22,873 nucleotides of DNA from positions 1 to 22,873 of the forward strand of contig CAKUCW010000042.1 of the NCBI GenBank assembly GCA_934643825.1. The letters are read 5' to 3'. The notes under the pieces were generated by a model. That model did no database searches. It was not told the origin of the DNA and saw nothing but the letters and a program-made list of their open reading frames with translations. Origin of the DNA: an uncultured Clostridia bacterium (lineage in GTDB: Bacteria; Bacillota; Clostridia; Christensenellales; Aristaeellaceae). Position 1 is the stretch's first letter. Each line of letters starts with the position of its first letter. The position numbers were made by a program, and so were the translations under genes. This document shows, piece after piece, positions 1 through 7,806 of the stretch.

Positions 1-1160
1 AACTCCAAATAAAGGCTGTACAGCACCGCGCAGACCGGAACGCTGAAGAGCATGCCCATGACGCCGAATGCCTCGCCTCCAATCGTAACCGCCATCAAAA
101 CGAGCAGGCCCGGAAGACCGACGGATTTGCCGACAACCTTTGGATAAATCAGATTGCCTTCTACCTGCTGCAAAACCAGCAGGAAGACGACAAACCATAC
201 CGCCTTGACAGGATCTGCCAGCAGAATCAGAAACGCGCCAAAACCGCCGCCAAGCCACGCGCCAAAGATGGGCACCAACGCAGTAACCGCGACAAACGTT
301 GAAACCGCCCCGGCATACGGAATGTCCAGCATCAACATGCCGACAAAGCAGAGTGCGCCGATGATGATCGCCTCTGTCAACTGGCCGCTGACAAAGTTCG
401 TGAAGGTGTGGTTCGTCAGCGATGCGATGTTCAGCAGTCGCTGCGCCCTTCGGCACGGAAGCACCGTCAGGGTGAGTTTTTTCAAGTGAACCGCGACGCT
501 CTCCTTTTTCGCCAGCAGATAAATGGCAAAGACAAACGCCAGAACCGCATCGACCAAAATGGAGAGGATGGATGTTGCCGCGCCCCATGTCACCGAAATA
601 AGCCCGCTTCCTTCGATATCCATCCACGCGGTGATCTTCTCGATCAGCAGATCCGAATCAATGGCGTATTCCGGCAGAATGACATTGTATTTCTCCGCAA
701 ACCGGGAAAACTCCATCCACCATTGACCAATTTCTTCAACATAGGCGGGAATATTGCGGATAAATTCATTTCCCGATTCCCGCAGACTCGGAATCATCAT
801 AAACACAACGGCAAATAGGATTCCAAGCATGAGAACGGCGCTTAACGTCAGACACACCGGTCGGGTCAGTTTCGCTGGCGCTTTTCGGAATACATTCTTC
901 CAAAGGCGCTCTAACGGCCGAAGCATGATATTCATCAAAAACGCAATCGCCCCGCCAATCAAGAACGGCGATACCAGCGCAAACACGCTGTTCAGAAAGC
1001 GCAGAACCGCATCGAGATTCACCAGCACCCACGCAAAAACAATAAGCATCATCAGCGCGCGGACGATATACTGCACGATATAGAGATCGAAGGATTTTCC
1101 TTCCTGCGGCGCAGAGGTCATGCTTTGATCGCTGTCCGCATCCTGTACTTTTTTCACCAT
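1..1160 (-). CDS. AI-2E family transporter / PerM-like permease (C-terminus cut by window edge)
   Basis: The reading frame is open without a stop from ATG at 1160 to the window edge, about 386 codons. It has a short polar N-terminus, then hydrophobic segments such as VLVNLDAVLRFLNSVFALVS and FLIGGAIAFLMN near residues 40-80. A cytoplasm-like central part follows, then a cluster of helices. The stretch QQVEGNLIYPKVVGKSVGLP in the last third is the hallmark of the AI-2E transporter (PerM/YhhT) family. Members are membrane proteins of seven or eight helices; a few export or import autoinducer-2 or act as ion/proton exchangers, and most have no known substrate. A GGAGGAAG ribosome site lies just before the start. 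The gene starts 15 bp after the stop of the CNNM gene, so the two are probably cotranscribed. The family is secure; the substrate is not known. Family members are often 350-400 residues, so little of the gene should be missing. Confidence 0.9.
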   Translation of the reverse strand, partial: MVKKVQDADSDQSMTSAPQEGKSFDLYIVQYIVRALMMLIVFAWVLVNLDAVLRFLNSVFALVSPFLIGGAIAFLMNIMLRPLERLWKNVFRKAPAKLTRPVCLTLSAVLMLGILFAVVFMMIPSLRESGNEFIRNIPAYVEEIGQWWMEFSRFAEKYNVILPEYAIDSDLLIEKITAWMDIEGSGLISVTWGAATSILSILVDAVLAFVFAIYLLAKKESVAVHLKKLTLTVLPCRRAQRLLNIASLTNHTFTNFVSGQLTEAIIIGALCFVGMLMLDIPYAGAVSTFVAVTALVPIFGAWLGGGFGAFLILLADPVKAVWFVVFLLVLQQVEGNLIYPKVVGKSVGLPGLLVLMAVTIGGEAFGVMGMLFSVPVCAVLYSLYLE

Positions 1161-1175
1161 ACTTCCTCCGTTTTG

Positions 1176-2426
1176 TTATTCCGCACACATCGCACCCGAC
1201 TCGCATTGCCTGACCGTGATAAAGGATACTCGACAAGCGCTTACCTCAGAAACCGTGATTTCCAGATGGCAGGCTGAAAAGGATTCACCCTGAACCGGAA
1301 CGTGGTTTAACTGTTCCATCACCCAGCCGCCAACCGAAATGCTGTCGGATTCCAGCTTCACGTCAAAGAACTCCATGAAATCTTCCAAGCTGGCGGAACA
1401 ATCCACGCGGTAGGCGTTTTCATCCAGTTTTTCAAAATGCTCTTCCACCTCGTCATGCTCGTCCCAGATTTCACCGACCAGCTCCTCCAGGATATCCTCC
1501 ATCGTCACAATGCCGAGCGTTCCGCCAAAATCGTCTATAACGACGGCGATGTGCGCTTTCTGGCGCTGGAACGTCTTCAGGATATCCCGAATCTTCGTGT
1601 GCTGATAGACAAACAGCGGCGCGGTCATGATTTCCGCAATGGGGCGCTCCGTCATCTTGCCGTTGCAATAGAAATCCTTCTGACATAGAATACCAACCAC
1701 CTGATCAATCGTATCCCGATAAACCAGCAGGCGGGAAAAACCGGACTGCGTAAAGGCTTTTGCAATTTGCTCATGGCTTTCCTGAATCTCCACCGCTTCC
1801 AGCTCGATCCGGTGCGTCAGGATTTCCGCCGCTGTCAGATCGCGGAATTCAAGCGCGTTTCGCAGAAGCTCGCCCTCGTTTTCATCGATGCCGCCGTCCT
1901 GCTCAACGTCTTCCATGAAGAGAAGCAATTCCTCGTGGGACATTTTTGCATTCTCGTCGGTCTTGAAAAAGCGGGAAATGAATTTCTTCCACTGGGAAAA
2001 AAGAAAATTCAGCGGCGTCAGCACCCAAATCCACAGGCGGATAAAGGGGGCGCTGACCATGGCAAAGCGTTCCGGCGCATCCTTCGCCACGCTCTTGGGG
2101 GTGATTTCGCCAAAGATTAGAACAACGACCGTCACAACGACGGTGGAAATCGTCGCGCCCATGTCGCCGTAGAGCCCGACAAACAGAAGCGTACCGATCG
2201 ACGCAACCAGGATATTCACGATATTGTTTCCAATCAGGATGGTCGAGATCAGCTTGTCGTAATTCTCCGCCAGCTTGAGCGTCAGTGCCGCTCTCCTGTT
2301 TCCGTTATCCGCGAGAACCTTCAGCCGAGTCTTATTCAAAGACGAAAATGCCGTTTCTGTCGCGCTGAAATAGGCGGACATGGCAACACAGATGACCATC
2401 GCCAAAATACTTCCCATATAATCCAT
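1176..2426 (-). CDS. CNNM/CorC-HlyC family membrane protein (putative divalent metal transporter)
   Basis: This 416-residue protein has the standard order of the family. An N-terminal CNNM (DUF21) membrane domain spans about residues 5-190, with the conserved SATETAFSS at 21-29 and GEITPK at 106-111. A CBS-domain pair covers about 205-330, including VVIDDFGGTLGIVTMEDILE. A C-terminal CorC_HlyC domain covers about 340-410. Members of this family export Mg2+ or Co2+, and older annotations call them hemolysins. AAGGAG precedes ATG 2426 by a short spacer; a second in-frame ATG at codon 4 is a possible alternative start. The gene is followed after 15 bp by the AI-2E permease. Mg2+ efflux is inferred from homologues such as CorB/MpfA; the sequence alone does not show the ion. 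Confidence 0.92.
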   Translation of the reverse strand: MDYMGSILAMVICVAMSAYFSATETAFSSLNKTRLKVLADNGNRRAALTLKLAENYDKLISTILIGNNIVNILVASIGTLLFVGLYGDMGATISTVVVTVVVLIFGEITPKSVAKDAPERFAMVSAPFIRLWIWVLTPLNFLFSQWKKFISRFFKTDENAKMSHEELLLFMEDVEQDGGIDENEGELLRNALEFRDLTAAEILTHRIELEAVEIQESHEQIAKAFTQSGFSRLLVYRDTIDQVVGILCQKDFYCNGKMTERPIAEIMTAPLFVYQHTKIRDILKTFQRQKAHIAVVIDDFGGTLGIVTMEDILEELVGEIWDEHDEVEEHFEKLDENAYRVDCSASLEDFMEFFDVKLESDSISVGGWVMEQLNHVPVQGESFSACHLEITVSEVSACRVSFITVRQCESGAMCAE

Positions 2427-2465
2427 ACAAAACTCCTTGATTTTCTGTTCATCATCATTCCGTGT

Positions 2466-2489
2466 AAAAAGCAGGTTCAGCCCGCCTGC
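2466..2489 (-). terminator. weak hairpin with T-run between small ORF and CNNM gene
   Basis: On the minus strand GCAGG and CCTGC form a 5-bp stem with a 9-base loop, followed by five T. The stem is short, so it could be a partial terminator or chance. It sits immediately after the stop of the small ORF and before the CNNM ribosome site. Confidence 0.3.
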
Positions 2490-2490
2490 A

Positions 2491-2661
2491 TCAGCGGTTT
2501 ATAAACGCTCGATCCTGCGTACACGGGCGGTCTTGCATCCTTTTCCGGGCGTCAAAAAAGCATACCTGCGTCCCATGCCGCAGCAAAGGGCGCAGATATG
2601 CCGCATATGAACAGACCTGATCCATGTTGTTGCCGGTATCGTCGCTACTGTCGTATTCCAC
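2491..2661 (-). CDS. possible small protein of 56 residues, function unknown
   Basis: A GTG start at 2661 is preceded by a very good ribosome site, AAGGAGG, nine bases upstream. The frame stays open to TGA at 2491. The product begins VEYDSSDDTGNNMDQVCSYA, with an acidic N-terminal third, three cysteines and a basic C-terminus (residues 36-56). There is no signal peptide and no recognised domain. It lies between an extended -10 promoter (2719-2727) and the CNNM gene, so it could be the first gene of that operon or a leader peptide. The stretch has no better gene on either strand. Real coding is uncertain: support is the ribosome site, the position and the open frame, and no homologue is recognised. 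Confidence 0.35.
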   Translation of the reverse strand: MEYDSSDDTGNNMDQVCSYAAYLRPLLRHGTQVCFFDARKRMQDRPCTQDRAFINR

Positions 2662-2718
2662 GAACTTTTTCCTCCTTGCCGCTGTGCGCCGTATATGGAT
2701 GACGCGCAGCTTTCTATT

Positions 2719-2727
2719 ATCATAGCA
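2719..2727 (-). promoter_or_regulatory. extended -10 promoter, leftward
   Basis: The minus strand reads TGCTATGAT here, an extended -10 element. No good -35 is seen 16-18 bases upstream. It would drive the small ORF, the CNNM gene and the AI-2E permease. Confidence 0.4.
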
Positions 2728-2788
2728 TTTTTGCGGTGTAGATTTGGTAAAGAAACGGGAACCGCGCAATATCCTCACGCAGGGAAAC

Positions 2789-2817
2789 TTGATGCGCTCC
2801 CTCTCATGGGGTATAAT
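2789..2817 (+). promoter_or_regulatory. sigma-A promoter of the KdpD/KdpE-like pair
   Basis: TTGATG (2789-2794) and TATAAT (2812-2817) are separated by exactly 17 bases. The expected transcript start is about 20 bases before the kinase start codon, which leaves room for little more than the ribosome site AAGGAGA at 2834-2840. Confidence 0.8.
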
Positions 2818-2843
2818 AAACCTTAAACGAGCAAAGGAGACGC

Positions 2844-3932
2844 ATGATGAAAAACCGCCAGCGACAAAGGGATACTTTGTTTTCAATTACCGTCTTTTTG
2901 AGCGCATTTGCCGTCAACCTTCTGATCCAGAAGCTCTTTACCACGCAGACGCTGGTTCCCATGATCTTTGTTTTCGGCGTGTTTCTGATTTCGCTGAAAA
3001 CCCATGGATATGGCTACGGGATCGTTTCGGCAATCGTCAGCGTTTTCGCGGTGAATTTTGCTTTTACCTATCCCTATTATGCCTTTGACTTCTTTGTGGA
3101 AGAAAGCATCCTTTCCGCCGCAATCATGCTGATCGTCGCCGTTTCCACCAGTGCGTTGAACATTCGGATACGAGATCAGGAATTGCTTCGGGTGCGGGAA
3201 CAGGAAAAACTGCGGGCAGAAAGCGAAAAAGAAAGGATGCGGGGCAATCTGCTGCGGGCGATCTCTCACGATCTGCGCACGCCCCTCACCTCAATATACG
3301 GCTCATCTTCCACGCTGATGATCAAATATGACGCGCTTCCCAAGGAACAGCAGCTCAAGCTGTTGAAGGAAATCCAGGAGGACAGCGAATGGCTCATCCG
3401 CATGGTTGAAAATCTGCTCTCCGTCACAAGGATCGACGATTCAAAGGTCGAGGTTGTCAAAACACCGACCGTTCTGGACGAGCTGATCGACTCGGTTCTG
3501 ATGAAGTTCTCCAAAAAACATCCGAATCAGAAGGTAATCACCCGGATTCCGGATGATTTTGTCGATATTCCCATGGATTCCATTTTAATCGAACAGGTGC
3601 TGCTGAATCTTCTGGAAAACGCAGTGTTTCATGCGAAGGGCATGACGGAACTGAGCCTGTCCGTTTCCCTTGTGGAAAATCAGGCGGTATTTGAAGTCGC
3701 CGATAACGGCTGCGGCATTCCGGAGGATGCGCTTCATAAGATTTTTACCGGAAACTATGAAAAAACCGATGCGCCGGTAGACGGAACGCGCAGCAATATG
3801 GGCATTGGGCTATCTGTGTGCGCCGCCATCATCAAGGCGCACGGCAGCGAAATTTTCGCAGAAAACAGGAAAAGCGGCGGCGCTGTATTCCGTTTTGCTC
3901 TGGAAAGAGGGAGTGACGACGATGGGCAATAA
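2844..3932 (+). CDS. KdpD-like sensor histidine kinase, short form (DUF4118)
   Basis: The 362-residue membrane kinase begins with a DUF4118 (KdpD-type) segment of closely packed helices, about residues 11-105. A linker follows, then HisKA with the phospho-acceptor in SHDLRTPLTS (His142). The ATPase domain has the N box NLLENAVFHAKG (255-266), G1 box DNGCGIPED (287-295) and G2 box MGIGLSVC (319-326). E. coli KdpD is about 890 residues; the N-terminal KdpD/Usp sensor region is absent here, so this is the short form. ATG 2844 or 2847 can start; the second is better spaced from AAGGAGA. Its last 11 bases overlap the response regulator gene. No kdpFABC potassium pump is present nearby, so potassium or turgor sensing is only inferred from the family. 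Confidence 0.9.
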   Translation: MMKNRQRQRDTLFSITVFLSAFAVNLLIQKLFTTQTLVPMIFVFGVFLISLKTHGYGYGIVSAIVSVFAVNFAFTYPYYAFDFFVEESILSAAIMLIVAVSTSALNIRIRDQELLRVREQEKLRAESEKERMRGNLLRAISHDLRTPLTSIYGSSSTLMIKYDALPKEQQLKLLKEIQEDSEWLIRMVENLLSVTRIDDSKVEVVKTPTVLDELIDSVLMKFSKKHPNQKVITRIPDDFVDIPMDSILIEQVLLNLLENAVFHAKGMTELSLSVSLVENQAVFEVADNGCGIPEDALHKIFTGNYEKTDAPVDGTRSNMGIGLSVCAAIIKAHGSEIFAENRKSGGAVFRFALERGSDDDGQ

Positions 3933-4647
3933 CAAGTATAAAATTCTGATCGTCGAGGATGAAGCCAACATCCGCAGTTTCATCAGAGCCAATCTGGAAA
4001 CCAGCGATTATCAGGTGCTCTGCGCGGAAACCTGCTCGCTGGGCATGATGATGTACGCCTCCCATCGTCCGGATCTCATCATTCTGGATCTCGGTCTGCC
4101 GGATCGGGACGGTCTTGATTTGATTCGGGAGGTACGAAAATCGGATGCTCTCCCCATCATTGTGCTTTCTGCCCGTTCCAACGAAAGGGACAAGGTGGAG
4201 GCGTTGGATCTGGGGGCAAACGATTACATCACCAAACCGTTTGGAACAGAAGAGCTATTGGCTCGTATTCGCGCCGTTCTTCGCAGTCAGCGGCATAACA
4301 AAGAAAACGCGCCCAGCGGTAAATTTCAGCTTCAGGATCTGCTGATCGACTATGACAAACGGCAGGTTTTTGTCGGCAAAGCTGAAATTGACCTGACCCA
4401 AACGGAATACAACATCATGGCTTTGCTCTCTATTCACGCGGGAAAGGTGCTGACGTATGCCGCCATCATCCGTGCAATCTGGGGATATTCGGATTATGGA
4501 AGCGTCAAAAAGCTGCAGGTCAACATGAAGAATATCCGAAAGAAAATGGGCGTAACCCCCGGTGAAAAGCGCTATATCATCAATGAGCTTGGCGTCGGCT
4601 ATCGTATGCTGGATGATAGCGAGGTCGTTGCGGACGTCTTTCTTTGA
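3922..4647 (+). CDS. OmpR/KdpE-like response regulator
   Basis: The start ATG 3922 lies inside the end of the kinase gene, which indicates translational coupling. The receiver domain (1-122) has the acidic pair E12/D13, the phospho-acceptor Asp56 in LIILDLGLP, Ser83 and Lys105 in DYITKPFG. The winged-helix DNA-binding domain occupies about 133-230 and ends in the usual GVGYRML. The protein should act as the partner of the kinase just upstream. Eleven further residues (DDSEVVADVFL) follow the normal end of the family. The TGA stop at 4645 is directly continued, in the same frame, by recombinase-like sequence, so the C-terminal tail may derive from that relic. An upstream start at 3805 would sit inside the kinase gene and is rejected. 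Family assignment is firm; target genes are unknown. Confidence 0.92.
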   Translation: MGNNKYKILIVEDEANIRSFIRANLETSDYQVLCAETCSLGMMMYASHRPDLIILDLGLPDRDGLDLIREVRKSDALPIIVLSARSNERDKVEALDLGANDYITKPFGTEELLARIRAVLRSQRHNKENAPSGKFQLQDLLIDYDKRQVFVGKAEIDLTQTEYNIMALLSIHAGKVLTYAAIIRAIWGYSDYGSVKKLQVNMKNIRKKMGVTPGEKRYIINELGVGYRMLDDSEVVADVFL

Positions 4648-5001
4648 CGAACGCAAGGGATCTATACCCGCTATAAGGTACTGCTCAAGAAGAACAATGT
4701 CTGCGTCGTTTCCGCCACAGAGGTGATTTCTTCCGGCGCAGACGGCATTCTGCCGGAATCCGCCTTGGAGGGCTTCGCAGAGTATGATTCCGCCGATCCG
4801 GTTGATACGTTTGTCAACGCCATTTTCTTGTATGATGACAAGATGGTGCTGACCTGCAATTTCCACGAAAGCACCGAAACAATTACATTCGGAGAACTGC
4901 AAGGAATTTTCCCTAACGGGTTTCGCAATTTGGATAGGGATTTGGCTTCTGAGCCAGAAAAAACGCTTGTTCGAGAGATCGGGCGTTTTTCTTTTGCCTA
5001 A
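4648..5001 (+). pseudogene. serine recombinase remnant (relic A)
   Basis: Read in the same frame as the preceding regulator, this stretch gives IYTRYKVLLKKNNVCVVSAT, then SSGADGILPESALEGFAEY. This is the end of the resolvase catalytic domain of large serine recombinases, where LKKNGV, SATE and EGFAEYYSA-like motifs occur. It then jumps to VNAIFLYDDKMVLTCNF, which resembles the far C-terminal part of such enzymes. The catalytic serine, most of the N-terminal domain and the whole zinc-ribbon middle are missing. It has no start codon or ribosome site of its own. A second copy of the same segment occurs at 12788-12921. I interpret both as scars of integrated elements that have been lost. Family assignment rests on motif recognition. 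Confidence 0.65.
4959..4995 (+). terminator. intrinsic terminator after the kdpDE-like pair and relic A
   Basis: AAAAACGCTTG (4959-4969) pairs with CGGGCGTTTTT (4980-4990), allowing two G-T pairs, with a 10-base loop and a T-rich tail. It lies inside the end of the relic frame and probably ends the two-component transcript. Confidence 0.75.
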
Positions 5002-5184
5002 ATCCATGGTTTTCGGTTTGCTTTGCCGGAAGGGTGAGCAAAATACCCTGAAAGGCGAAAAAGATGACAAACTGTCATGATGCTTGGCGGGTAAAAAGAG
5101 ACTGTGTATAAATATGCCGTCAGATTACGGGCGGTCTTTCAAATAAATCGGGATAGATATGTATAAATTTTCATATTATATGCC

Positions 5185-5213
5185 TTGACAAACCATCATA
5201 TGAAGCATATAAT
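5185..5213 (+). promoter_or_regulatory. perfect consensus sigma-A promoter of the peptide transporter operon
   Basis: TTGACA (5185-5190), a 17-base spacer and TATAAT (5208-5213) match the consensus at every position. The transcript should start near 5220, leaving a leader of about 50 bases. The 180 bases upstream are AT-rich and contain ATGACA-AAC-TGTCAT (5064-5078), a possible operator. Confidence 0.9.
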
Positions 5214-5268
5214 GAACCGTACTTGCTGGTTTAAAGAAAAGAAGCAGCACAGAGAAAGGAAAATGACG

Positions 5269-6780
5269 ATGGAGACCCTGATGAAGCTGGCTTGTCTCGT
5301 GCTGGCGCTGCTGATGCTCTGCAGCGTGGCTGTGGCGGAAGACAACGATACGCTGGTTTGGGCGATGAGCGCTGACCCTGCCAGCCTGGACCCGATGAAT
5401 ACCGCAAGCATGAATACGTTTACCATCACCTATGCGCTGTACGACTGCCTGACGATCTCCGACGGCAACGGCGGCTATAAGCCGTATCTGGCGGACGACG
5501 TGGTGATGAGCGACGACGGTCTGACGTATACCGTCACCTTTACGAAGGATGTTTCCTTCCACGACGGCAGCAAGATGACCGTTGAAGATATCAAGTATTC
5601 GCTGGATCGCACCATCGCGGCAGGCTGGGCTTTCGATATGACCAGCTGCATCGAGGAGGTCGTCGTGGTGGACGACCATACGGTGGAGATCCGCCTGAAT
5701 ACGCCGTTTGGCGGCATGATGGGCTCCCTGGCTTCTCCGTTCTTTGCCATCATGAGCAAGGAATACTGCGAGAGTAAGGGCAATGACGCGATGAAGCGCG
5801 AGCCGATGGGCAGCGGCGCGTACAAGCTGGTCGAATGGGTCAGCGGCGACCACATCCTGCTGGAGGCGAACGAGGATTACTTCGCGGGCGCGCCGGCAAT
5901 CAAGAACATCTACTGCAAGCCGATCACAGATAAGAACACCGGTCTGATCGCGCTGGAGAACGGCGAGATCAACACGTTCATGAACGTCAACACAAGCGAC
6001 ATTCCGGCTGTGGAAGCGGATGATAACCTCAGCTTCTACGCCTGCGATTCTGCGAGCGTACTCTCCCTGAACATGAACGTTGAGGATCCGATCCTGAGCA
6101 ACGAACTCGTCCGCAAGGCGATTTGCTCTGCGATCAACAAGAATGACATCATCCTCGGCGCGCTGGATGGCATGGGTACCGCGGCAAACAGCCCGATTCC
6201 GACTGTCTGCGCCGGCTATTCTGCCGAGACGCCGAGCTACACCTATGATGTCCAGCAGGCGAAAGACCTGCTCGCGCAGGCGGGCTATCCGAACGGTCTG
6301 ACCCTGAAGCTCTGCATCAAGGAGGACAACACCCATCAGAAGGTTGCGACCATCATTCAGGCTGAGCTGAAGATGATCGGCATCGACGTGGAGATTGAGC
6401 TGATGGAAGGCGGCGCATACACCAACGCTGTGTATTCCAACGGCGATTATCAGATGACCGTCGGCTCTTGGTCCGCGATGTTCCTGGATGCCTACTCTGT
6501 CATGTACAGCCAGTTCCACAAGGACTGCTACGGCGGAACCGGCAACATCACGCACGTCACGACCGACGAGCTTTCCGACCTGCTGGATGCCGCCGCGAAG
6601 GTGAACGACGACGAGAAGGTCGCCGCTTATGATGCGGTCTGCGCCAACATCGTGGAGCATGCGTATCAGATGCCGCTGGTGTATCAGCAGACGACCATCA
6701 CCGCGACCAAGGACGTACAGGGCCTTGACGCCAGCCCGCTGGGCTGCTATATGCTCAAGGATCTGTCCTTCGGCGAGTAA
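5269..6780 (+). CDS. peptide ABC transporter substrate-binding protein (SBP family 5)
   Basis: This is the extracytoplasmic binding protein of a DppA/OppA-type importer, 503 residues. The signal peptide is METLMKLACLVLALLMLCSV followed by AVA-E, with predicted cleavage after residue 23. The mature start DTLVWAMSADPASLDPMNT and the later motifs YKPYLADDVV, FHDGSKMTVEDIKYSLDR and PMGSGAYKLVEW are diagnostic of SBP family 5. The start is set at 5269 because AAAGGA (5255-5260) is eight bases upstream. ATG 5263 is too close, and the longer frame to 5185 overlaps the promoter. The cysteine at 18 is not in a good lipobox (LLMLC), so the anchor is unclear; Bacillota homologues are normally lipoproteins. 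Nickel or dipeptide binding cannot be separated by sequence here, but the adjacent aminopeptidase favours peptides. Confidence 0.9.
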   Translation: METLMKLACLVLALLMLCSVAVAEDNDTLVWAMSADPASLDPMNTASMNTFTITYALYDCLTISDGNGGYKPYLADDVVMSDDGLTYTVTFTKDVSFHDGSKMTVEDIKYSLDRTIAAGWAFDMTSCIEEVVVVDDHTVEIRLNTPFGGMMGSLASPFFAIMSKEYCESKGNDAMKREPMGSGAYKLVEWVSGDHILLEANEDYFAGAPAIKNIYCKPITDKNTGLIALENGEINTFMNVNTSDIPAVEADDNLSFYACDSASVLSLNMNVEDPILSNELVRKAICSAINKNDIILGALDGMGTAANSPIPTVCAGYSAETPSYTYDVQQAKDLLAQAGYPNGLTLKLCIKEDNTHQKVATIIQAELKMIGIDVEIELMEGGAYTNAVYSNGDYQMTVGSWSAMFLDAYSVMYSQFHKDCYGGTGNITHVTTDELSDLLDAAAKVNDDEKVAAYDAVCANIVEHAYQMPLVYQQTTITATKDVQGLDASPLGCYMLKDLSFGE

Positions 6781-6801
6781 GTCCATTCACAGAGCATGAG
6801 G

Positions 6802-6834
6802 GAAAGGGGCAGCTCGACGCTGTCCCTTTCTTTT
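6802..6834 (+). terminator. hairpin between binding protein and permease genes (attenuator)
   Basis: GAAAGGGGCAGC (6802-6813) pairs with GCTGTCCCTTTC (6819-6830), with one G-T pair, a 5-base loop and TTTT after it. In binding-protein operons such a hairpin commonly lowers readthrough or protects the upstream message, so that the binding protein outnumbers the permease. That role is inferred here. Confidence 0.7.
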
Positions 6835-6864
6835 GCAACAACACATTTGAAAGGGAGAAATGCC

Positions 6865-7806
6865 ATGGCAAGATATGTGCTTAAACGGCTGCTGATGATG
6901 GTGGTCGTGGTGCTGGGCATCTCGTTCATCGTCTTTGTCATCATGAACCTGACGCCCGGCAACGCTGCTCAGATGATTCTGGGGCAGTCCGCCCGACCGG
7001 AACAGGTTGCTGAGCTGGAAGCTGAATTGGGGCTGGATCAGCCGTTCCTTATCCGCTATTTTCGCTATATCCTGGATGCTCTGCGCGGCGATTTTGGTCA
7101 GTCCTATCAGACGCGCCTGCCCGTTGTCAACGAGATCATGACCCGATTTCCGACTACGCTGCGTCTGGCGACGCTGGCAATGCTCATCGCGACGCTTATC
7201 GGCGTGCCGGTCGGCGTGATTTCTGCCATTAAACAATACTCCATCGTCGATAACGTCAGCATGGTCGTGGCGATGCTCTTTGCTTCCATTCCGAGCTTCG
7301 TCATGGGTCTTCTGCTTCAGCTTTCTCTGGCTTTAAATATGAAACTTTTTCCGGCAACGGGCGCGGCGACGTGGCGGCATTTCGTCCTTCCCGCTATCAC
7401 GCTCTCGACCGGCACGATGGCGACCCTTATCCGCATGACCCGTTCCACGATGCTGGAGGTCATCCGTGCGGATTACGTCCGCACGGCGCGTGCCAAGGGC
7501 GTAGGCGAGCGCAAGATTGTCATGCACCACTGCCTGCGCAACGCGCTGCTGCCGATCATCACGGTCGTCGGCGTGGACTTTGGCTATGTACTCGGCGGCT
7601 CGGTGGTCATCGAGTCCGTCTTTGCGCTGGGCGGTCTGGGTACGCTGCTCATTTCTTCCATCCGCATGAAGGATACGCCGGTAGTCATGGGCGCGGTCAT
7701 GTTCATTACGGTGGCATACAGCCTGGTTAATCTGGCTGTCGATCTGATCTACGCCTTCGTCGATCCGCGCATCAAGTCGCAATATGCCAAGGGGGAGATC
7801 AAATGA
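6865..7806 (+). CDS. peptide ABC transporter permease, DppB type
   Basis: The inner-membrane permease has 313 residues. It begins MARYVLKRLLMMVVVVLGIS with the typical first helix of DppB/OppB. LTPGNAAQMILG and LGLDQPFLIRYFRYILDALRG sit in the external loop. Further helices follow, and the EAA-like coupling loop DYVRTARAKGVGERKIVMHH contacts the ATPases. The end FVDPRIK is typical. The start is ATG 6865 after AAGGGAG; the frame extends upstream to 6796, but that part is the attenuator hairpin. The last four bases overlap the next permease gene (ATGA). It pairs with the DppC-like subunit to form the transmembrane channel. Confidence 0.92.
   Translation: MARYVLKRLLMMVVVVLGISFIVFVIMNLTPGNAAQMILGQSARPEQVAELEAELGLDQPFLIRYFRYILDALRGDFGQSYQTRLPVVNEIMTRFPTTLRLATLAMLIATLIGVPVGVISAIKQYSIVDNVSMVVAMLFASIPSFVMGLLLQLSLALNMKLFPATGAATWRHFVLPAITLSTGTMATLIRMTRSTMLEVIRADYVRTARAKGVGERKIVMHHCLRNALLPIITVVGVDFGYVLGGSVVIESVFALGGLGTLLISSIRMKDTPVVMGAVMFITVAYSLVNLAVDLIYAFVDPRIKSQYAKGEIK

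Noticed and set aside
5063..5095. Third recombinase scrap (GATGACAAACTGTCATG resembles the DDKLV codons)
   Set aside because: Too short; the same bases are explained by the ATGACA-AAC-TGTCAT palindrome. Could be revisited by nucleotide search against relic A homologues.
5020..5180. Possible riboswitch upstream of the peptide operon promoter
   Set aside because: The region lies upstream of the promoter and so is not part of the operon's leader. I could not match it to any riboswitch consensus I know.
5176..6786. Long open frame (over 500 codons) on the minus strand opposite the binding-protein gene
   Set aside because: It lies exactly antisense to a well supported gene, is rich in Arg, His and Asp as expected from reversed GC-biased codons, and has no ribosome site or recognisable domain.
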